Positions 9,372 through 18,212 of a stretch of DNA of 64,000 nt are shown here, in pieces; positions within the stretch are counted from its first letter, which is position 1; each line of letters begins with the position of its first letter. The stretch comes from Schleiferiaceae bacterium (GTDB lineage: Bacteria > Bacteroidota > Bacteroidia > Flavobacteriales > Schleiferiaceae): contig JAGYIN010000001.1 of NCBI GenBank assembly GCA_018402665.1, positions 62,001 through 126,000 on the forward strand, given 5' to 3'. The notes under the pieces were generated by a model. That model worked only from the letters and a program-made list of their open reading frames with translations. It made no database searches and had not been told where the DNA came from. The position numbers were made by a program, and so were the translations under genes.

Positions 9372-10409
9372 CTAAAGGGTACTAGGGTATTTATCGGGAG
9401 AATAATCGGTAATGGTTTGGGTGTTGATTTTAAGCTGCTCACCCGCTTTTATCAATTCATCAACTTTGTTCCAAGTCTTGATATTATCTGCGCTAACGCC
9501 GGGAAATTTATTCGCAATGCCCCAGAGCGTATCTCCGGGCTTAACTTCATAAGTAATGAACTCACCGGCAACGGCAAGCGCTTCTTTCTTGGGTGCTTCC
9601 TCTTTTGTTGGAGCGGCAGATTCAGGCGTTTCTTTCGGCGCTGCGGCAGCGATCTGGACCGATTCGCTTTTCGCTAAAGGCACCCAGACGGTCAATTTTT
9701 GACCGGCATAAATGGTATTCCCTTTGATGCGGTTCCATTTCTGCAGATCACTCACCTTCACTCCTAAGTTTGTACTAATACGCCCTAAATAGTCGCCAGA
9801 GCGCACCGTGTAGGTGATGGCATCGTGGGTCGACGGATCAGGCATGAAGGATAAAACTTGCTTTTTGCGTTTTTCATATTGCGCCAAAAGGTCCTGTTCA
9901 TATGCCTGCTGCTCTTCAATCAATGAAGTCCAATCTTCAGGGCTCGGCATCCATTCAATGCCGTACAGTGCAGCTCCCTTCGGCAATACATCACGAGTTA
10001 AATGGGGATTAGCAGTTTCTAAATCGCGCAACTTTATTTGCGCTTCATCCGCTACTGCACTAAGTAAGACCGTTCCAGGGGAAGCCTTAACCGTGGCTTC
10101 AAGAGTGGCCGCTATTTCTTTCCCGTAATACCGGCTCGCGGCTTGTTTTCCTTTTACAGGATCAAAGCGTTCGTCCACAAAATCGTTAACGGTAAGCCCC
10201 ATCTTCACAGCTTGCACCCGTGTGAGTGCCAATGCATCTAAAGATTGCCATCCGGCGGGCTCAAAAGTTGCGGGCGAGCGCACCAATTCCCACTGCGCTT
10301 TAGCGAGCACTGCCTGAGCGGTAGTGTCCCCTTGCAATGAGGTCGCGTGCACGACGCCCTGGCCGGCCAGCAGTAGTACTATGAGTCGAATAATGGATGG
10401 AATACGCAT
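9372..10409 (-). CDS. LysM protein with degenerate MltD-like transglycosylase domain
   Basis: I place the start at the ATG at 10409 (MRIPSIIRLI), since the frame upstream of it is weak and a signal peptide follows directly. Residues about 40-150 resemble the SLT domain of MltD-type lytic transglycosylases: VRSPATFEPAG aligns with the catalytic VES-F-P block but has Arg where the Glu should be, and VDERFDPVKGKQAASRYY matches the downstream VDERRDP block. Two LysM domains follow (YTVRSGDYLGRIS near 205 and YEVKPGDTLWGIA near 300), separated by an Ala/Glu/Pro/Lys-rich linker. It probably binds peptidoglycan without cleaving it. It is the first gene of the O-acylation operon and may dock that machinery on the wall; this is inference. 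Confidence 0.8.
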   Translation of the reverse strand: MRIPSIIRLIVLLLAGQGVVHATSLQGDTTAQAVLAKAQWELVRSPATFEPAGWQSLDALALTRVQAVKMGLTVNDFVDERFDPVKGKQAASRYYGKEIAATLEATVKASPGTVLLSAVADEAQIKLRDLETANPHLTRDVLPKGAALYGIEWMPSPEDWTSLIEEQQAYEQDLLAQYEKRKKQVLSFMPDPSTHDAITYTVRSGDYLGRISTNLGVKVSDLQKWNRIKGNTIYAGQKLTVWVPLAKSESVQIAAAAPKETPESAAPTKEEAPKKEALAVAGEFITYEVKPGDTLWGIANKFPGVSADNIKTWNKVDELIKAGEQLKINTQTITDYSPDKYPSTL

Positions 10410-10503
10410 ATAAACAAATATAACGTTTGCCCAAACCAATTCCATCTATCTACAGCCGCAGAAAATTGAAGTTTTCCTCAACGAATGTTCAAAAAGTAAA
10501 AGG

Positions 10504-11559
10504 TTAATAGGAATGCTCGTCAAGCTTAACTTTCCCTCGAAACGATCTGTACACGATGAAGGTGTACAGTCCCACTAAAGGCGCACCTATGCTGGCCATC
10601 AACAGCATGATTCCCAACGTTTTTTCAGAAGCCGCGCTCGTATATACTGTGATATTATAAGCCGGATCTATAGTGCTGGCTAAGAAGGTTGGAAACAAGC
10701 CAATGGCTACGAGTATGAAGAGCATACTCACAGTCAGGGCACTGAATACGAAAGCCAATGTGAACTTTCGTTTCTCTGCAAGTCGTGGAATATTCGCAAT
10801 ACTCAAAAGCGCAACAAGGGGCAGCAAAAGCAAAACGGGATGTTCTTTGAGCGGCGCAACCATATGTTCAACAAAGAGCATGGTGTATCCAGAGGCAATG
10901 AGAAACATCAGGATAAAAAAGATAATGGAGCGTTTGACCCAAAGCGTGACAAATTCATACATGGCACCTTGCGTCTTAAGCGCCAAATAAATAGCCCCGT
11001 GCATCATGAATAAGGCCCAAGTCGTTAAACCAATAATAATGGCATAGGGACTTAAAAAATCCCAACCGTTACCCACGTAATCTCCTGCTTCATTTATCGG
11101 CATGCCTTCTAATACATTTGCAAGCACCGCACCCAAAGCGATGGACAAACCCGAAGAACTGATCATATACGTCGTATCCCAAAGTTTACGCCACCAGAGC
11201 ATTTTCTCCTTCGAACGAAACTCTATACTTACGGCTCTAAATATCAGCAGTGCTACAAACAACATGAACGGCACATAGAGTCCGCTAAAAAGTGTGGCAT
11301 AAAGATCAGGAAATCCCGCAAATAAGGCTCCCCCGCCTATGACTAACCAAACTTCATTACCGTCCCAAACCGGACCTACAGCGTTCAATGCAATGCGACG
11401 GTTTTCCTCCTTCTTAAAAAATAGGTGCAGTGAACCTGCGCCTAAATCAAAACCGTCTAAGATGGCATATCCTGAAAAAACGCCCCCGACCACTAAAAAC
11501 CAAAGCGTTGGGTAGTCCAATCCAAAAAGTGTTGCCGAATACATGCTAGTATAGTCCAT
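10504..11559 (-). CDS. cydB: Cytochrome bd ubiquinol oxidase subunit II
   Basis: CydB is the second subunit of the bd-type quinol oxidase, a high-affinity terminal oxidase of the inner membrane. The 351-residue protein begins with the typical WFLVVGGVFSGYAILDGFDLGAG and GPVWDGNEVWLV blocks and is hydrophobic throughout. It lies 6 bases downstream of cydA on the same strand. No small cydX-like frame stands out between cydB and the LysM gene. With cydA it should support respiration at low oxygen and under oxidative or nitrosative stress. Confidence 0.95.
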   Translation of the reverse strand: MDYTSMYSATLFGLDYPTLWFLVVGGVFSGYAILDGFDLGAGSLHLFFKKEENRRIALNAVGPVWDGNEVWLVIGGGALFAGFPDLYATLFSGLYVPFMLFVALLIFRAVSIEFRSKEKMLWWRKLWDTTYMISSSGLSIALGAVLANVLEGMPINEAGDYVGNGWDFLSPYAIIIGLTTWALFMMHGAIYLALKTQGAMYEFVTLWVKRSIIFFILMFLIASGYTMLFVEHMVAPLKEHPVLLLLPLVALLSIANIPRLAEKRKFTLAFVFSALTVSMLFILVAIGLFPTFLASTIDPAYNITVYTSAASEKTLGIMLLMASIGAPLVGLYTFIVYRSFRGKVKLDEHSY

Positions 11560-11565
11560 AGTGTT

Positions 11566-12942
11566 TTACGATTTGTAGATTTCAGCAGTTGATGCTTGTT
11601 TAGGACGGTAATCACGTAAGGTGCGATCCTCTGGTCCGTGAACAATTTTTTTATTCAAAAGGTAAATGAACAGGCTAAAGAGCAGGGAGTAAATGACTGC
11701 GAATAAGACGAGTGAAAAGACCAATTGTTGTTTACTCACGGCCAGTGAAAATGCATCCGATGTGCGAAGCAGCCCGTATACCACCCACGGCTGGCGGCCC
11801 ATTTCTGCTGCAAACCAACCGAATTGATTCGCTAACTGAGGTAAAATGGCACTCCAAACTAATACACGCAGCAGCCATTTGTGCTCCCATAACTTTCCGC
11901 GGTAGAGCAGCCACCATGCAAGTAAAGAGATACCAATCAAGGCCATCCCAATTGCGACCATGAGGTGGTAGAATTGAAAGACTGCATTCACTTGCTTTGG
12001 CCGATCTTGCTCCGCAAAAGCATTGAGCCCCGGCACAGGATGTTCAAAATCATAATCTAACAGAAAACTTAGGCCACCCGGGACTTTAAGCCCTCGTACA
12101 GTCTGATTTTCTTGATCGACCCACCCCATTATATACATATCCGCTGCCGCCGTATCTGCATAATGTCCTTCCAGCGCAGCCAATTTAGCCGGTTGATTTT
12201 TCGCAACTCCTTCTGCACTGTGATGACCTGTGAATAATTGAGCCAAGGAAACGACAGCAACGAAAGGTATGGCGATTTGTAAGGCCTTTTTAGACACTTC
12301 AATATGCTTTCCTTTTAAAAGGTACCAAGCATGGACACTGATAATTAAAAATCCACCGGCAAGAAACGCTCCTATCCAAGTATGACTCAAACGATCCACG
12401 GACGACGGATTGAACACCATTGCCCAAAAATCTGTGACCTCTGCACGAACGTTCATACCGTGACCTACCAGATGAAAACCCGCAGGCGTTTGTTGCCAAG
12501 AATTGGCAACTACAATCCATACTGCACTGAACATAGACCCCAACCAAACCCCTAAAGTTGCGATGAAGTGCATGCCTTTACTCACTCTGTTCCAACCGAA
12601 CAAGAGGATGCCTAAAAATCCAGATTCGAGCGCAAAAGCAAAGAGACCTTCCGCGGCTAAGGCTGATCCGAAAATATCGCCAACAAATCGGCTGTAAGCA
12701 GCCCAATTGGTCCCAAATTCAAATTCCATGACAATTCCTGTTGCCACACCTATACCGAACGTCAATGCAAAAATTTTCGTCCAGAAACGGGCAAGGGTAT
12801 GATACACCTCTTTTCCTGTGCGCAAATATGAGCCTTCAAAAAGCACCATAAGTAGCCCTAAACCGATGGATAATGGCGGATAGATGTAATGGAAGGAAAC
12901 AGTAAAGGCAAACTGTATTCTTGATAGTATTTCAACACTCAT
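11566..12942 (-). CDS. cydA: Cytochrome bd ubiquinol oxidase subunit I
   Basis: CydA carries the haems and quinol site of cytochrome bd oxidase. I choose the ATG at 12942 (MSVEILSRIQFAFTVSFHYI) because it matches the family N-terminus; an in-frame ATG 54 bases upstream would add an atypical extension and would overlap the palindrome at 12951-12969. The resulting length of 458 residues fits the short Q-loop type. The signature GRQPWVVYGLLRTSDA is present near residue 370. The gene leads the cydAB operon. Confidence 0.95.
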   Translation of the reverse strand: MSVEILSRIQFAFTVSFHYIYPPLSIGLGLLMVLFEGSYLRTGKEVYHTLARFWTKIFALTFGIGVATGIVMEFEFGTNWAAYSRFVGDIFGSALAAEGLFAFALESGFLGILLFGWNRVSKGMHFIATLGVWLGSMFSAVWIVVANSWQQTPAGFHLVGHGMNVRAEVTDFWAMVFNPSSVDRLSHTWIGAFLAGGFLIISVHAWYLLKGKHIEVSKKALQIAIPFVAVVSLAQLFTGHHSAEGVAKNQPAKLAALEGHYADTAAADMYIMGWVDQENQTVRGLKVPGGLSFLLDYDFEHPVPGLNAFAEQDRPKQVNAVFQFYHLMVAIGMALIGISLLAWWLLYRGKLWEHKWLLRVLVWSAILPQLANQFGWFAAEMGRQPWVVYGLLRTSDAFSLAVSKQQLVFSLVLFAVIYSLLFSLFIYLLNKKIVHGPEDRTLRDYRPKQASTAEIYKS

Positions 12943-12950
12943 GGCGACAA

Positions 12951-12969
12951 TTGTACGGTTATCGTACAA
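12951..12969. promoter_or_regulatory. Perfect palindrome upstream of cydA
   Basis: TTGTACG-GTTAT-CGTACAA is a perfect 7-bp inverted repeat with a 5-base spacer. It ends 8 bases before the cydA start codon at 12942. It could be an operator for a redox- or oxygen-responsive repressor of cydAB, or a hairpin in the mRNA leader. No regulator can be named from the sequence. Confidence 0.6.
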
Positions 12970-13016
12970 AGGTGCCATTGCGGCGAAAAAACCCACGTGA
13001 TAAAGGATACGTTGCC

Positions 13017-14330
13017 CTAAAGTACTTCGGCGATCAGATCGTAATCGTGTGCTTCAACGACTTTAACCGTGCAGAAATCACCGATTTTCAAATAAATATC
13101 CTCTGCGGGCACAAGCACTTCGTTGTCGACATCCGGACTGTCGAACTCCGTACGACCTACAAAATGTGCACCTTCCTTACGGTCGATCAGTACGCGGTAT
13201 TCTTTGCCTACTTTCTGCTCGTTTAATTCGCGACTGATGTCCATTTGAATGGCCATGATTTCATCCACGCGTTGTTGCTTTACTTCCGCAGGGACGTCGT
13301 CTTCAAGATTGAAGGCGTGTGTATTTTCTTCGTGGCTGTAAGCGAACACACCTAATCTATCGAAACGCTGTTCGCGAACCCAATCCAATACGACCTGATG
13401 GTCTTCCTCCGTTTCCCCGGGATAACCGGCAATCAACGTGGTACGAATGGTAATGCCCGGAACCTTTTCGCGCATCATCGCCAATAAGGCATCTGTCTTC
13501 GCTTTTGTAGTACCACGACGCATACTCTTCAACACTGGATCAGCAATGTGCTGCAGTGGGATATCTATGTAATTACAAACTTTAGGCTCCTCACGAATAA
13601 TGTCTAAAACATCTTGCGGGAAACCCGATGGAAAGAGGTAATGCAAGCGAATCCATTCGATTCCTTCTACTTTAACCAGCGCCTTTAAAAGCGCTCCTAA
13701 TCTGCGTTCTTTGTAGAGGTCTAAACCATAGTACGTCAAATCCTGAGCAATGAGAATCAATTCTTTAACCCCTTTTGCCGCCAATTTTTGCGCTTCTGTA
13801 ACGAGATCTTCAATAGGCGTGGACCGGTGTCCTCCGCGCATCAATGGAATGGCACAAAAGCTACACGGACGGTCGCAACCTTCCGCAATCTTTAAATACG
13901 CAAAATGCTTCGGCGTCGTGGTCATGCGCTCACCTACCAATTCGTGTTTGTAATCTGCACCCAATGTCTTTAACAACAGTGGCATATCACGCGTCCCGAA
14001 ATATGCATCCACATCTGGAATTTCTGATTCAAGATCGGGCTTATAGCGCTCTGACAAACAACCCGTTACATACACTTGGTCTACCTCACCGCGTTGCTTT
14101 TTATCTGCGTAGTGCAAGATGGTATCAATACTCTCTTGCTTCGCGTTATCGATAAAACCACAAGTATTGATGACCACAATATTCCCCTCTTCTTCTTCCG
14201 GCGCTTCGTGCGTCACTTCTTTGCCGTTGGCTTTGAGTTGACCCATTAAAACTTCAGAATCGTAGATGTTCTTTGAACACCCAAGCGTCACAACATTAAT
14301 GCTGTTTTTTTTGCTGCTACGTGTACGCAT
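13017..14330 (-). CDS. rimO: Ribosomal protein S12 methylthiotransferase
   Basis: RimO is a radical-SAM enzyme with two iron-sulfur clusters that methylthiolates a conserved Asp of ribosomal protein S12. The 437-residue protein has the N-terminal UPF0004 domain with its three Cys (TLGCSKN, INTCGF, VTGCLSE), the radical-SAM motif CDRPCSFCAIPLMRG near residue 145 and a C-terminal TRAM domain (about 370-437). It starts 6 bases downstream of the ftsY stop, so the two are probably one transcription unit. Confidence 0.96.
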   Translation of the reverse strand: MRTRSSKKNSINVVTLGCSKNIYDSEVLMGQLKANGKEVTHEAPEEEEGNIVVINTCGFIDNAKQESIDTILHYADKKQRGEVDQVYVTGCLSERYKPDLESEIPDVDAYFGTRDMPLLLKTLGADYKHELVGERMTTTPKHFAYLKIAEGCDRPCSFCAIPLMRGGHRSTPIEDLVTEAQKLAAKGVKELILIAQDLTYYGLDLYKERRLGALLKALVKVEGIEWIRLHYLFPSGFPQDVLDIIREEPKVCNYIDIPLQHIADPVLKSMRRGTTKAKTDALLAMMREKVPGITIRTTLIAGYPGETEEDHQVVLDWVREQRFDRLGVFAYSHEENTHAFNLEDDVPAEVKQQRVDEIMAIQMDISRELNEQKVGKEYRVLIDRKEGAHFVGRTEFDSPDVDNEVLVPAEDIYLKIGDFCTVKVVEAHDYDLIAEVL

Positions 14331-14336
14331 ACTGGA

Positions 14337-15290
14337 TTATTTATTAAATAAGCTTGAAGCAAAGGCTTCGGGGTTGAACAGTTGTAAGTCTTCCATGCCT
14401 TCGCCGACGCCGATGAATTTCACAGGTACATTTAATTGGTCCGAAATACCGATCACGACGCCACCCTTTGCGGTCCCGTCCAATTTTGTAACGGCCAATG
14501 ACGTAATTTGTGTAGCTTCAGAAAACGCCTTCGCCTGAAGCAGGGCATTCTGTCCGGTCGAACCGTCTAACACCAACAGCACCTCATGCGGCGCATCTGG
14601 CACAACTTTCTGCATTACACGGCGCACCTTACTGAGCTCCGTCATTAAATTCTTCTTGTTGTGCAACCGACCAGCAGTATCTATGATACAGAGGTCAGCA
14701 CCTTTAGAAACGGCATGTTGCAGCGTGTCGTAAGCTACGGACGCGGGATCCGATCCCATTTCTTGTTTAATTACAGGCACACCCGTGCGCTCACCCCATA
14801 CGCCCAACTGCTCAATGGCGGCGGCGCGGAAGGTATCTGCAGCTCCAAGCACTACACTGTATCCTTTGTTTTTGAACTGGTGAGCGAGTTTACCGATGGT
14901 GGTCGTTTTCCCTACACCATTCACACCGACTACCATAAGAACGTACGGCCCCTGTGTTTTAGGTAGTTCAAAGTCTTCCCAGGCACCGCGTTCGTGTTGC
15001 ATGAGACCAGAAATGATCTCGTAAAGCATCTGCATCAGCTCTTCCTGATTCATGACTTTATCGCGCGCTACACGCTCCTCTAGAGCCTCTATAATCTTCA
15101 CCGTTGTATCTAGACCTACATCAGAAGTGATCAATGCCTCTTCTATGTCGTCCAATACCTCATCATCAACAGCGCTCTTTCCAGCAACGGCGCGTGTAAT
15201 TTTTTCAAAAACACTACTGCGCGTTTTTTCGAGGCCTTGATCTAAGGTCTCTTTCTTGTCTTTGGTGAAGAATTTTGAAAAGAAGCTCAT
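14337..15290 (-). CDS. ftsY: Signal recognition particle receptor
   Basis: FtsY is the SRP receptor GTPase that delivers ribosomes making membrane proteins to SecYEG. The 317-residue protein has a short charged N-terminal region rather than the long acidic domain of enterobacteria, followed by the NG domain. GTPase motifs are complete: GVNGVGKTTTIGKLA (P-loop) near residue 122, ADTFRAAAIEQL, DTAGR and TKLDGTAKGG. It lies downstream of a terminator that closes the ribosomal protein cluster, so it likely has its own promoter in the 15.29-15.31 kb gap. Confidence 0.97.
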   Translation of the reverse strand: MSFFSKFFTKDKKETLDQGLEKTRSSVFEKITRAVAGKSAVDDEVLDDIEEALITSDVGLDTTVKIIEALEERVARDKVMNQEELMQMLYEIISGLMQHERGAWEDFELPKTQGPYVLMVVGVNGVGKTTTIGKLAHQFKNKGYSVVLGAADTFRAAAIEQLGVWGERTGVPVIKQEMGSDPASVAYDTLQHAVSKGADLCIIDTAGRLHNKKNLMTELSKVRRVMQKVVPDAPHEVLLVLDGSTGQNALLQAKAFSEATQITSLAVTKLDGTAKGGVVIGISDQLNVPVKFIGVGEGMEDLQLFNPEAFASSLFNK

Positions 15291-15307
15291 ACGACTGCAA
15301 TACTTAG

Positions 15308-15339
15308 ATAAAAAAAAACCACTCCGGGGAGTGGTTCAA
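15308..15339 (-). terminator. Terminator of the rpmB-rpmG-DUF4295 cluster
   Basis: AACCACTCC and GGAGTGGTT form a stem around a short GG-rich loop at about 15317-15337, with a run of A on its left that becomes a T run on the minus strand. It lies 25 bases after the DUF4295 stop. Confidence 0.85.
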
Positions 15340-15361
15340 ATATCGTGATTAAAGACGGAAC

Positions 15362-15508
15362 TTATTTCAAGAAGTCTTTAGCTAAATCTTTAGGCACTAC
15401 ACGCTCATCAAAAGAGTACGACCCTTTTGCGTTTTTTACCATGTTGATCACTTTCGTGAATTGCTTTGCGTCAGCTGACTTAAGCGTTGCTACTACTTTC
15501 TTTGCCAT
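15362..15508 (-). CDS. DUF4295 small protein
   Basis: This 48-residue basic protein (MAKKVVATLKSADAKQFTKV at the N-terminus, ending DLAKDFLK) is the short DUF4295 family found almost only in Bacteroidota, always near rpmG. It follows the rpmG stop by one base and ends before a terminator. The function is not established; its size, charge and constant place next to L28 and L33 suggest a ribosome-linked role. Start at ATG 15508, stop TAA at 15362. Confidence 0.93.
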   Translation of the reverse strand: MAKKVVATLKSADAKQFTKVINMVKNAKGSYSFDERVVPKDLAKDFLK

Positions 15509-15509
15509 C

Positions 15510-15692
15510 TTACTTAATCTCTTTATGAACAGTCATTCGCTTTAATACAGGGTTGAATTTTTTCAACTCCATACGATCTGGCGTATTCTTTTTGTTCTTT
15601 GTTGTAATGTAACGAGAAGTACCTGGCATACCTGACTCTTTGTGCTCGGTACACTCTAGGATTACTTGAACGCGGTTACCTTTCTTGGCCAT
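15510..15692 (-). CDS. rpmG: 50S ribosomal protein L33
   Basis: L33 is a small protein of the large ribosomal subunit. The 60-residue sequence starts [18 protein letters not shown] and ends [10 protein letters not shown]. It lacks the paired Cys zinc ribbon of the C+ type, having only one Cys, so it is the zinc-free form. It lies between rpmB (8 bases upstream) and the DUF4295 gene. Confidence 0.96.
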   Translation of the reverse strand: MAKKGNRVQVILECTEHKESGMPGTSRYITTKNKKNTPDRMELKKFNPVLKRMTVHKEIK

Positions 15693-15700
15693 GTCCTATA

Positions 15701-15940
15701 TTATTTTACTACGTACCCGTTAGCTGCTGCATCTTTCAATACTGCAGAGATACCTTTTTTATTGATAGTCTTCAATGTAGAAGCTGCAACCTTCAAAGTA
15801 ACCCAACGGTCCTCTTCTGGAATGTAAAACTTCTTCGTGAATAAGTTCGCGTTGAACTTTCTCTTGTTCTTCTTATTCGAAAAGGAAACATTGTTTCCTG
15901 TCATTGCCTTCTTACCGGTCAAATCACAAACACGTGACAT
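15701..15940 (-). CDS. rpmB: 50S ribosomal protein L28
   Basis: L28 of the large ribosomal subunit, 79 residues, starting MSRVCDLTGKKAMTGNNVS and containing the conserved KRKFNANLFTKKFYIPE segment. First gene of the rpmB-rpmG-DUF4295 cluster. A 75-base gap separates it from cinA. Confidence 0.97.
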   Translation of the reverse strand: MSRVCDLTGKKAMTGNNVSFSNKKNKRKFNANLFTKKFYIPEEDRWVTLKVAASTLKTINKKGISAVLKDAAANGYVVK

Positions 15941-16015
15941 AAGCTATTTTGTTTTCTGGGTTGTACCAAAATGGTTTGCAAAATTAAGTCAATTAATATT
16001 ATTGACCAACATTAC

Positions 16016-17257
16016 TTACCCATAATCTTCAACTTCTTTGAGCAATAAATTTAACGCCGCGAATATAGTCTTTTGAATGTTGCGCTCGCGCACCTTACCA
16101 AAGACGAATTTCTCAGTAATAGTGCGGGTTGGGCCAGCTATAGCAATCCAGCTTGTTCCGACCGGTTTATCCGGGGTACCACCGTCCGGACCTGCGATAC
16201 CACTGACCGCAACAGCAAAATCCACCTTTAATTTCGTGCGAGCCCCCTCAGACATCTGCCTAACGACTTCCTCACTAACGGCACCTTTTTCCACGATCGT
16301 CTTGTGATCCACACCTAAAAGTGTCTCTTTGATATCGTACGAATACGCCACAATGCTGCCTTCAAAATACGCTGAGGATCCTGGCACACTGACCAGCGTC
16401 GCGCCAATGCCACCGCCTGTGCAACTCTCCGCCGTGCCAACGGTAAGGCCTTTTTGCGTCAACACTTCCCCTAAATACTTTTCTATCGCGCTGTTTGAAC
16501 CGTCCATCAATGGATCCCCCACTGCCTGTTTCAACACGCGCGCTGCTGCTTCAAGATCCGAATGCAGATCGTCCGCGCGTTTGCCTCGAGCCGTAAGGCG
16601 CAATCGGACCAAGCCGGGCTTAGGGAGGTAGGCCAATTTTATGTTCTCCGGAAATTCACTTTCATGCGGTTCAATCTGATCCGCCAACACACTTTCGGGA
16701 ACGCCTACCACAAATAAGGTTTTGTGTTTGATTTGGTAGTCGATCTCGTCTTGCAAGAGCGGCAGAAGTTCATCGACAATGATGCCCTTCATCTCATACG
16801 GGACACCCGGCAAACTGACGATGCGTCTTCCTTCGTGGCGAAAAAGCATGCCCGGTGCGGTTCCTTTGTGATTGAAGAGCACCTCACAGTTGTCCGGGAC
16901 CTCAGCTTGAAACTTATTCCGTTCAACCGGTTTGCGTCCGAAGCCTTCGAATAATTTTACAATGTGCTCCCAAACATCTTCGCGAAAAACCATTTTAGCG
17001 CCAAAGTAACGCGCCAGGGTTTGCTTGGTTAAATCGTCTTTCGTTGGACCTAGGCCCCCGGTCATAATGACCAGTTCTGTAGTGGGTAACAATCCTTCTA
17101 TCGCCCCTATGATGGCCTCCGCGGTATCTGTAATACTGTTGATGCGGGAAATCTCTATCCCTTCTAGATTGAAGGTCTGGCCAATCCATGCGCTGTTGGT
17201 ATCGACGATTTGTCCAATCAAAATTTCATCGCCTATCGTAATGATCTCTGCTTTCAC
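16016..17257 (-). CDS. cinA: CinA family nicotinamide-nucleotide amidase
   Basis: CinA proteins join an N-terminal MoCF-like COG1058 domain (EIITIGDEILIGQIVDTNSA; GGLGPTKDDLTKQ) to a C-terminal NMN amidase (PncC) domain that recycles nicotinamide mononucleotide (VGTAESCTGGG and SGIAGPDGGTPDKPVG are visible). I propose the GTG at 17257, which gives VKAEIITIGDEI as in relatives, instead of the ATG 33 bases upstream, which would run further into the divergent nucleoside phosphorylase start region. Length is about 413 residues. The pathway is NAD salvage; the older name refers to competence in other bacteria. Confidence 0.92.
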   Translation of the reverse strand: MKAEIITIGDEILIGQIVDTNSAWIGQTFNLEGIEISRINSITDTAEAIIGAIEGLLPTTELVIMTGGLGPTKDDLTKQTLARYFGAKMVFREDVWEHIVKLFEGFGRKPVERNKFQAEVPDNCEVLFNHKGTAPGMLFRHEGRRIVSLPGVPYEMKGIIVDELLPLLQDEIDYQIKHKTLFVVGVPESVLADQIEPHESEFPENIKLAYLPKPGLVRLRLTARGKRADDLHSDLEAAARVLKQAVGDPLMDGSNSAIEKYLGEVLTQKGLTVGTAESCTGGGIGATLVSVPGSSAYFEGSIVAYSYDIKETLLGVDHKTIVEKGAVSEEVVRQMSEGARTKLKVDFAVAVSGIAGPDGGTPDKPVGTSWIAIAGPTRTITEKFVFGKVRERNIQKTIFAALNLLLKEVEDYG

Positions 17258-17292
17258 TTCCTTTACTTTTGAGGAGACCAAAGATACCATTC

Positions 17293-18138
17293 ATGTTACC
17301 GCACGCTCCCTCTGAACTCATTCTTAATACCGACGGCAGTGTTTACCACCTAGGGCTCAAAGGTGAGGACATCCCCAATTTGATTTTTACTGTAGGTGAT
17401 CCGGACCGGGTGAGCGGCGTATCGCAGTTCTTTGACTCTATTGCATGGACTAAACAACGACGTGAGTTCACTATTGTTCGAGGTACACTACGCGGGAAAG
17501 AGGTATTGGTTTTATCTACCGGTATGGGGACGGATAATATTGATATTGTCGTGAATGAATTGGACGCGGCGGTGAATATTGATCCCGTGACTCGAATGAA
17601 TCGGGGCCAATTGCGCAAGCTCACGATCATCCGCATTGGAACCAGCGGGGCCATAGACCCCAACATTCCGCTTGGCACGCATCTTTTGAGTGCAGGTGCG
17701 CTTGCCTTCGACGGACTGCTTCCCTTCTACCAACATCCCTTCAAAACGGTACCCGTACCCGGCGCGCCCTTCGACCCGTTTTATATTCCCGCGCCATGCA
17801 ACACGAACAATGCCCGGGACATACCCGAATTAATGTTGGGCATTACAGCAACCTTACCCGGTTTTTACGCGCCGCAAGGACGAACCATTCGCACTTCCTC
17901 CGTTTTTAAACAGGCCATGGACGCGTTGCATCACCAATCTTTTGACGGCTACCCATTGACCAATTTCGAAATGGAAACTGCGGGCATCTACGCCCTTGCT
18001 GCCCTATTGGGACACGAAGCCTACAGCTTTTCTGCATTACTCGCGAATCGCGCTGCTGGAACGTTTCATGATGAGCCCGCGCTAGCGGTGGATTTGCTTA
18101 TTCGCAAGGTGCTGGACTGGGCGGTGGAGCGGGCATAA
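17293..18138 (+). CDS. Nucleoside phosphorylase (uridine phosphorylase-like)
   Basis: The protein belongs to the PNP/UDP phosphorylase family, which splits nucleosides with phosphate to free base and ribose-1-phosphate. The VGDPDRV block, the STGMGTDN phosphate-binding block, the IRIGTSGAI signature and NFEMETAGIYALA near the C-terminus are all present. I use the ATG at 17293 (MLPHAPSELILNTDGS), about 280 residues; an ATG 24 bases upstream is possible. It is divergent from cinA with about 35 bases between the proposed starts, so their promoters must overlap coding sequence. Substrate preference (uridine or purine) is not certain. Confidence 0.9.
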   Translation: MLPHAPSELILNTDGSVYHLGLKGEDIPNLIFTVGDPDRVSGVSQFFDSIAWTKQRREFTIVRGTLRGKEVLVLSTGMGTDNIDIVVNELDAAVNIDPVTRMNRGQLRKLTIIRIGTSGAIDPNIPLGTHLLSAGALAFDGLLPFYQHPFKTVPVPGAPFDPFYIPAPCNTNNARDIPELMLGITATLPGFYAPQGRTIRTSSVFKQAMDALHHQSFDGYPLTNFEMETAGIYALAALLGHEAYSFSALLANRAAGTFHDEPALAVDLLIRKVLDWAVERA

Positions 18139-18174
18139 AAAATCCCCGACTCTGCACAAGTGCAAAGCCGAGGA
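18137..18174 (-). terminator. Terminator of the 18213-18761 gene
   Basis: TCCCCGACTCTGCA and TGCAAAGCCGAGGA form a 14-bp stem with a few G-U pairs and a 4-base loop. The A run at 18137-18142 reads as a T run on the minus strand. It sits between convergent genes. Confidence 0.7.
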
Positions 18175-18212
18175 ACCAATAAACCCTGAGGGTGTGTAGG
18201 TTAGTGCTTTTT

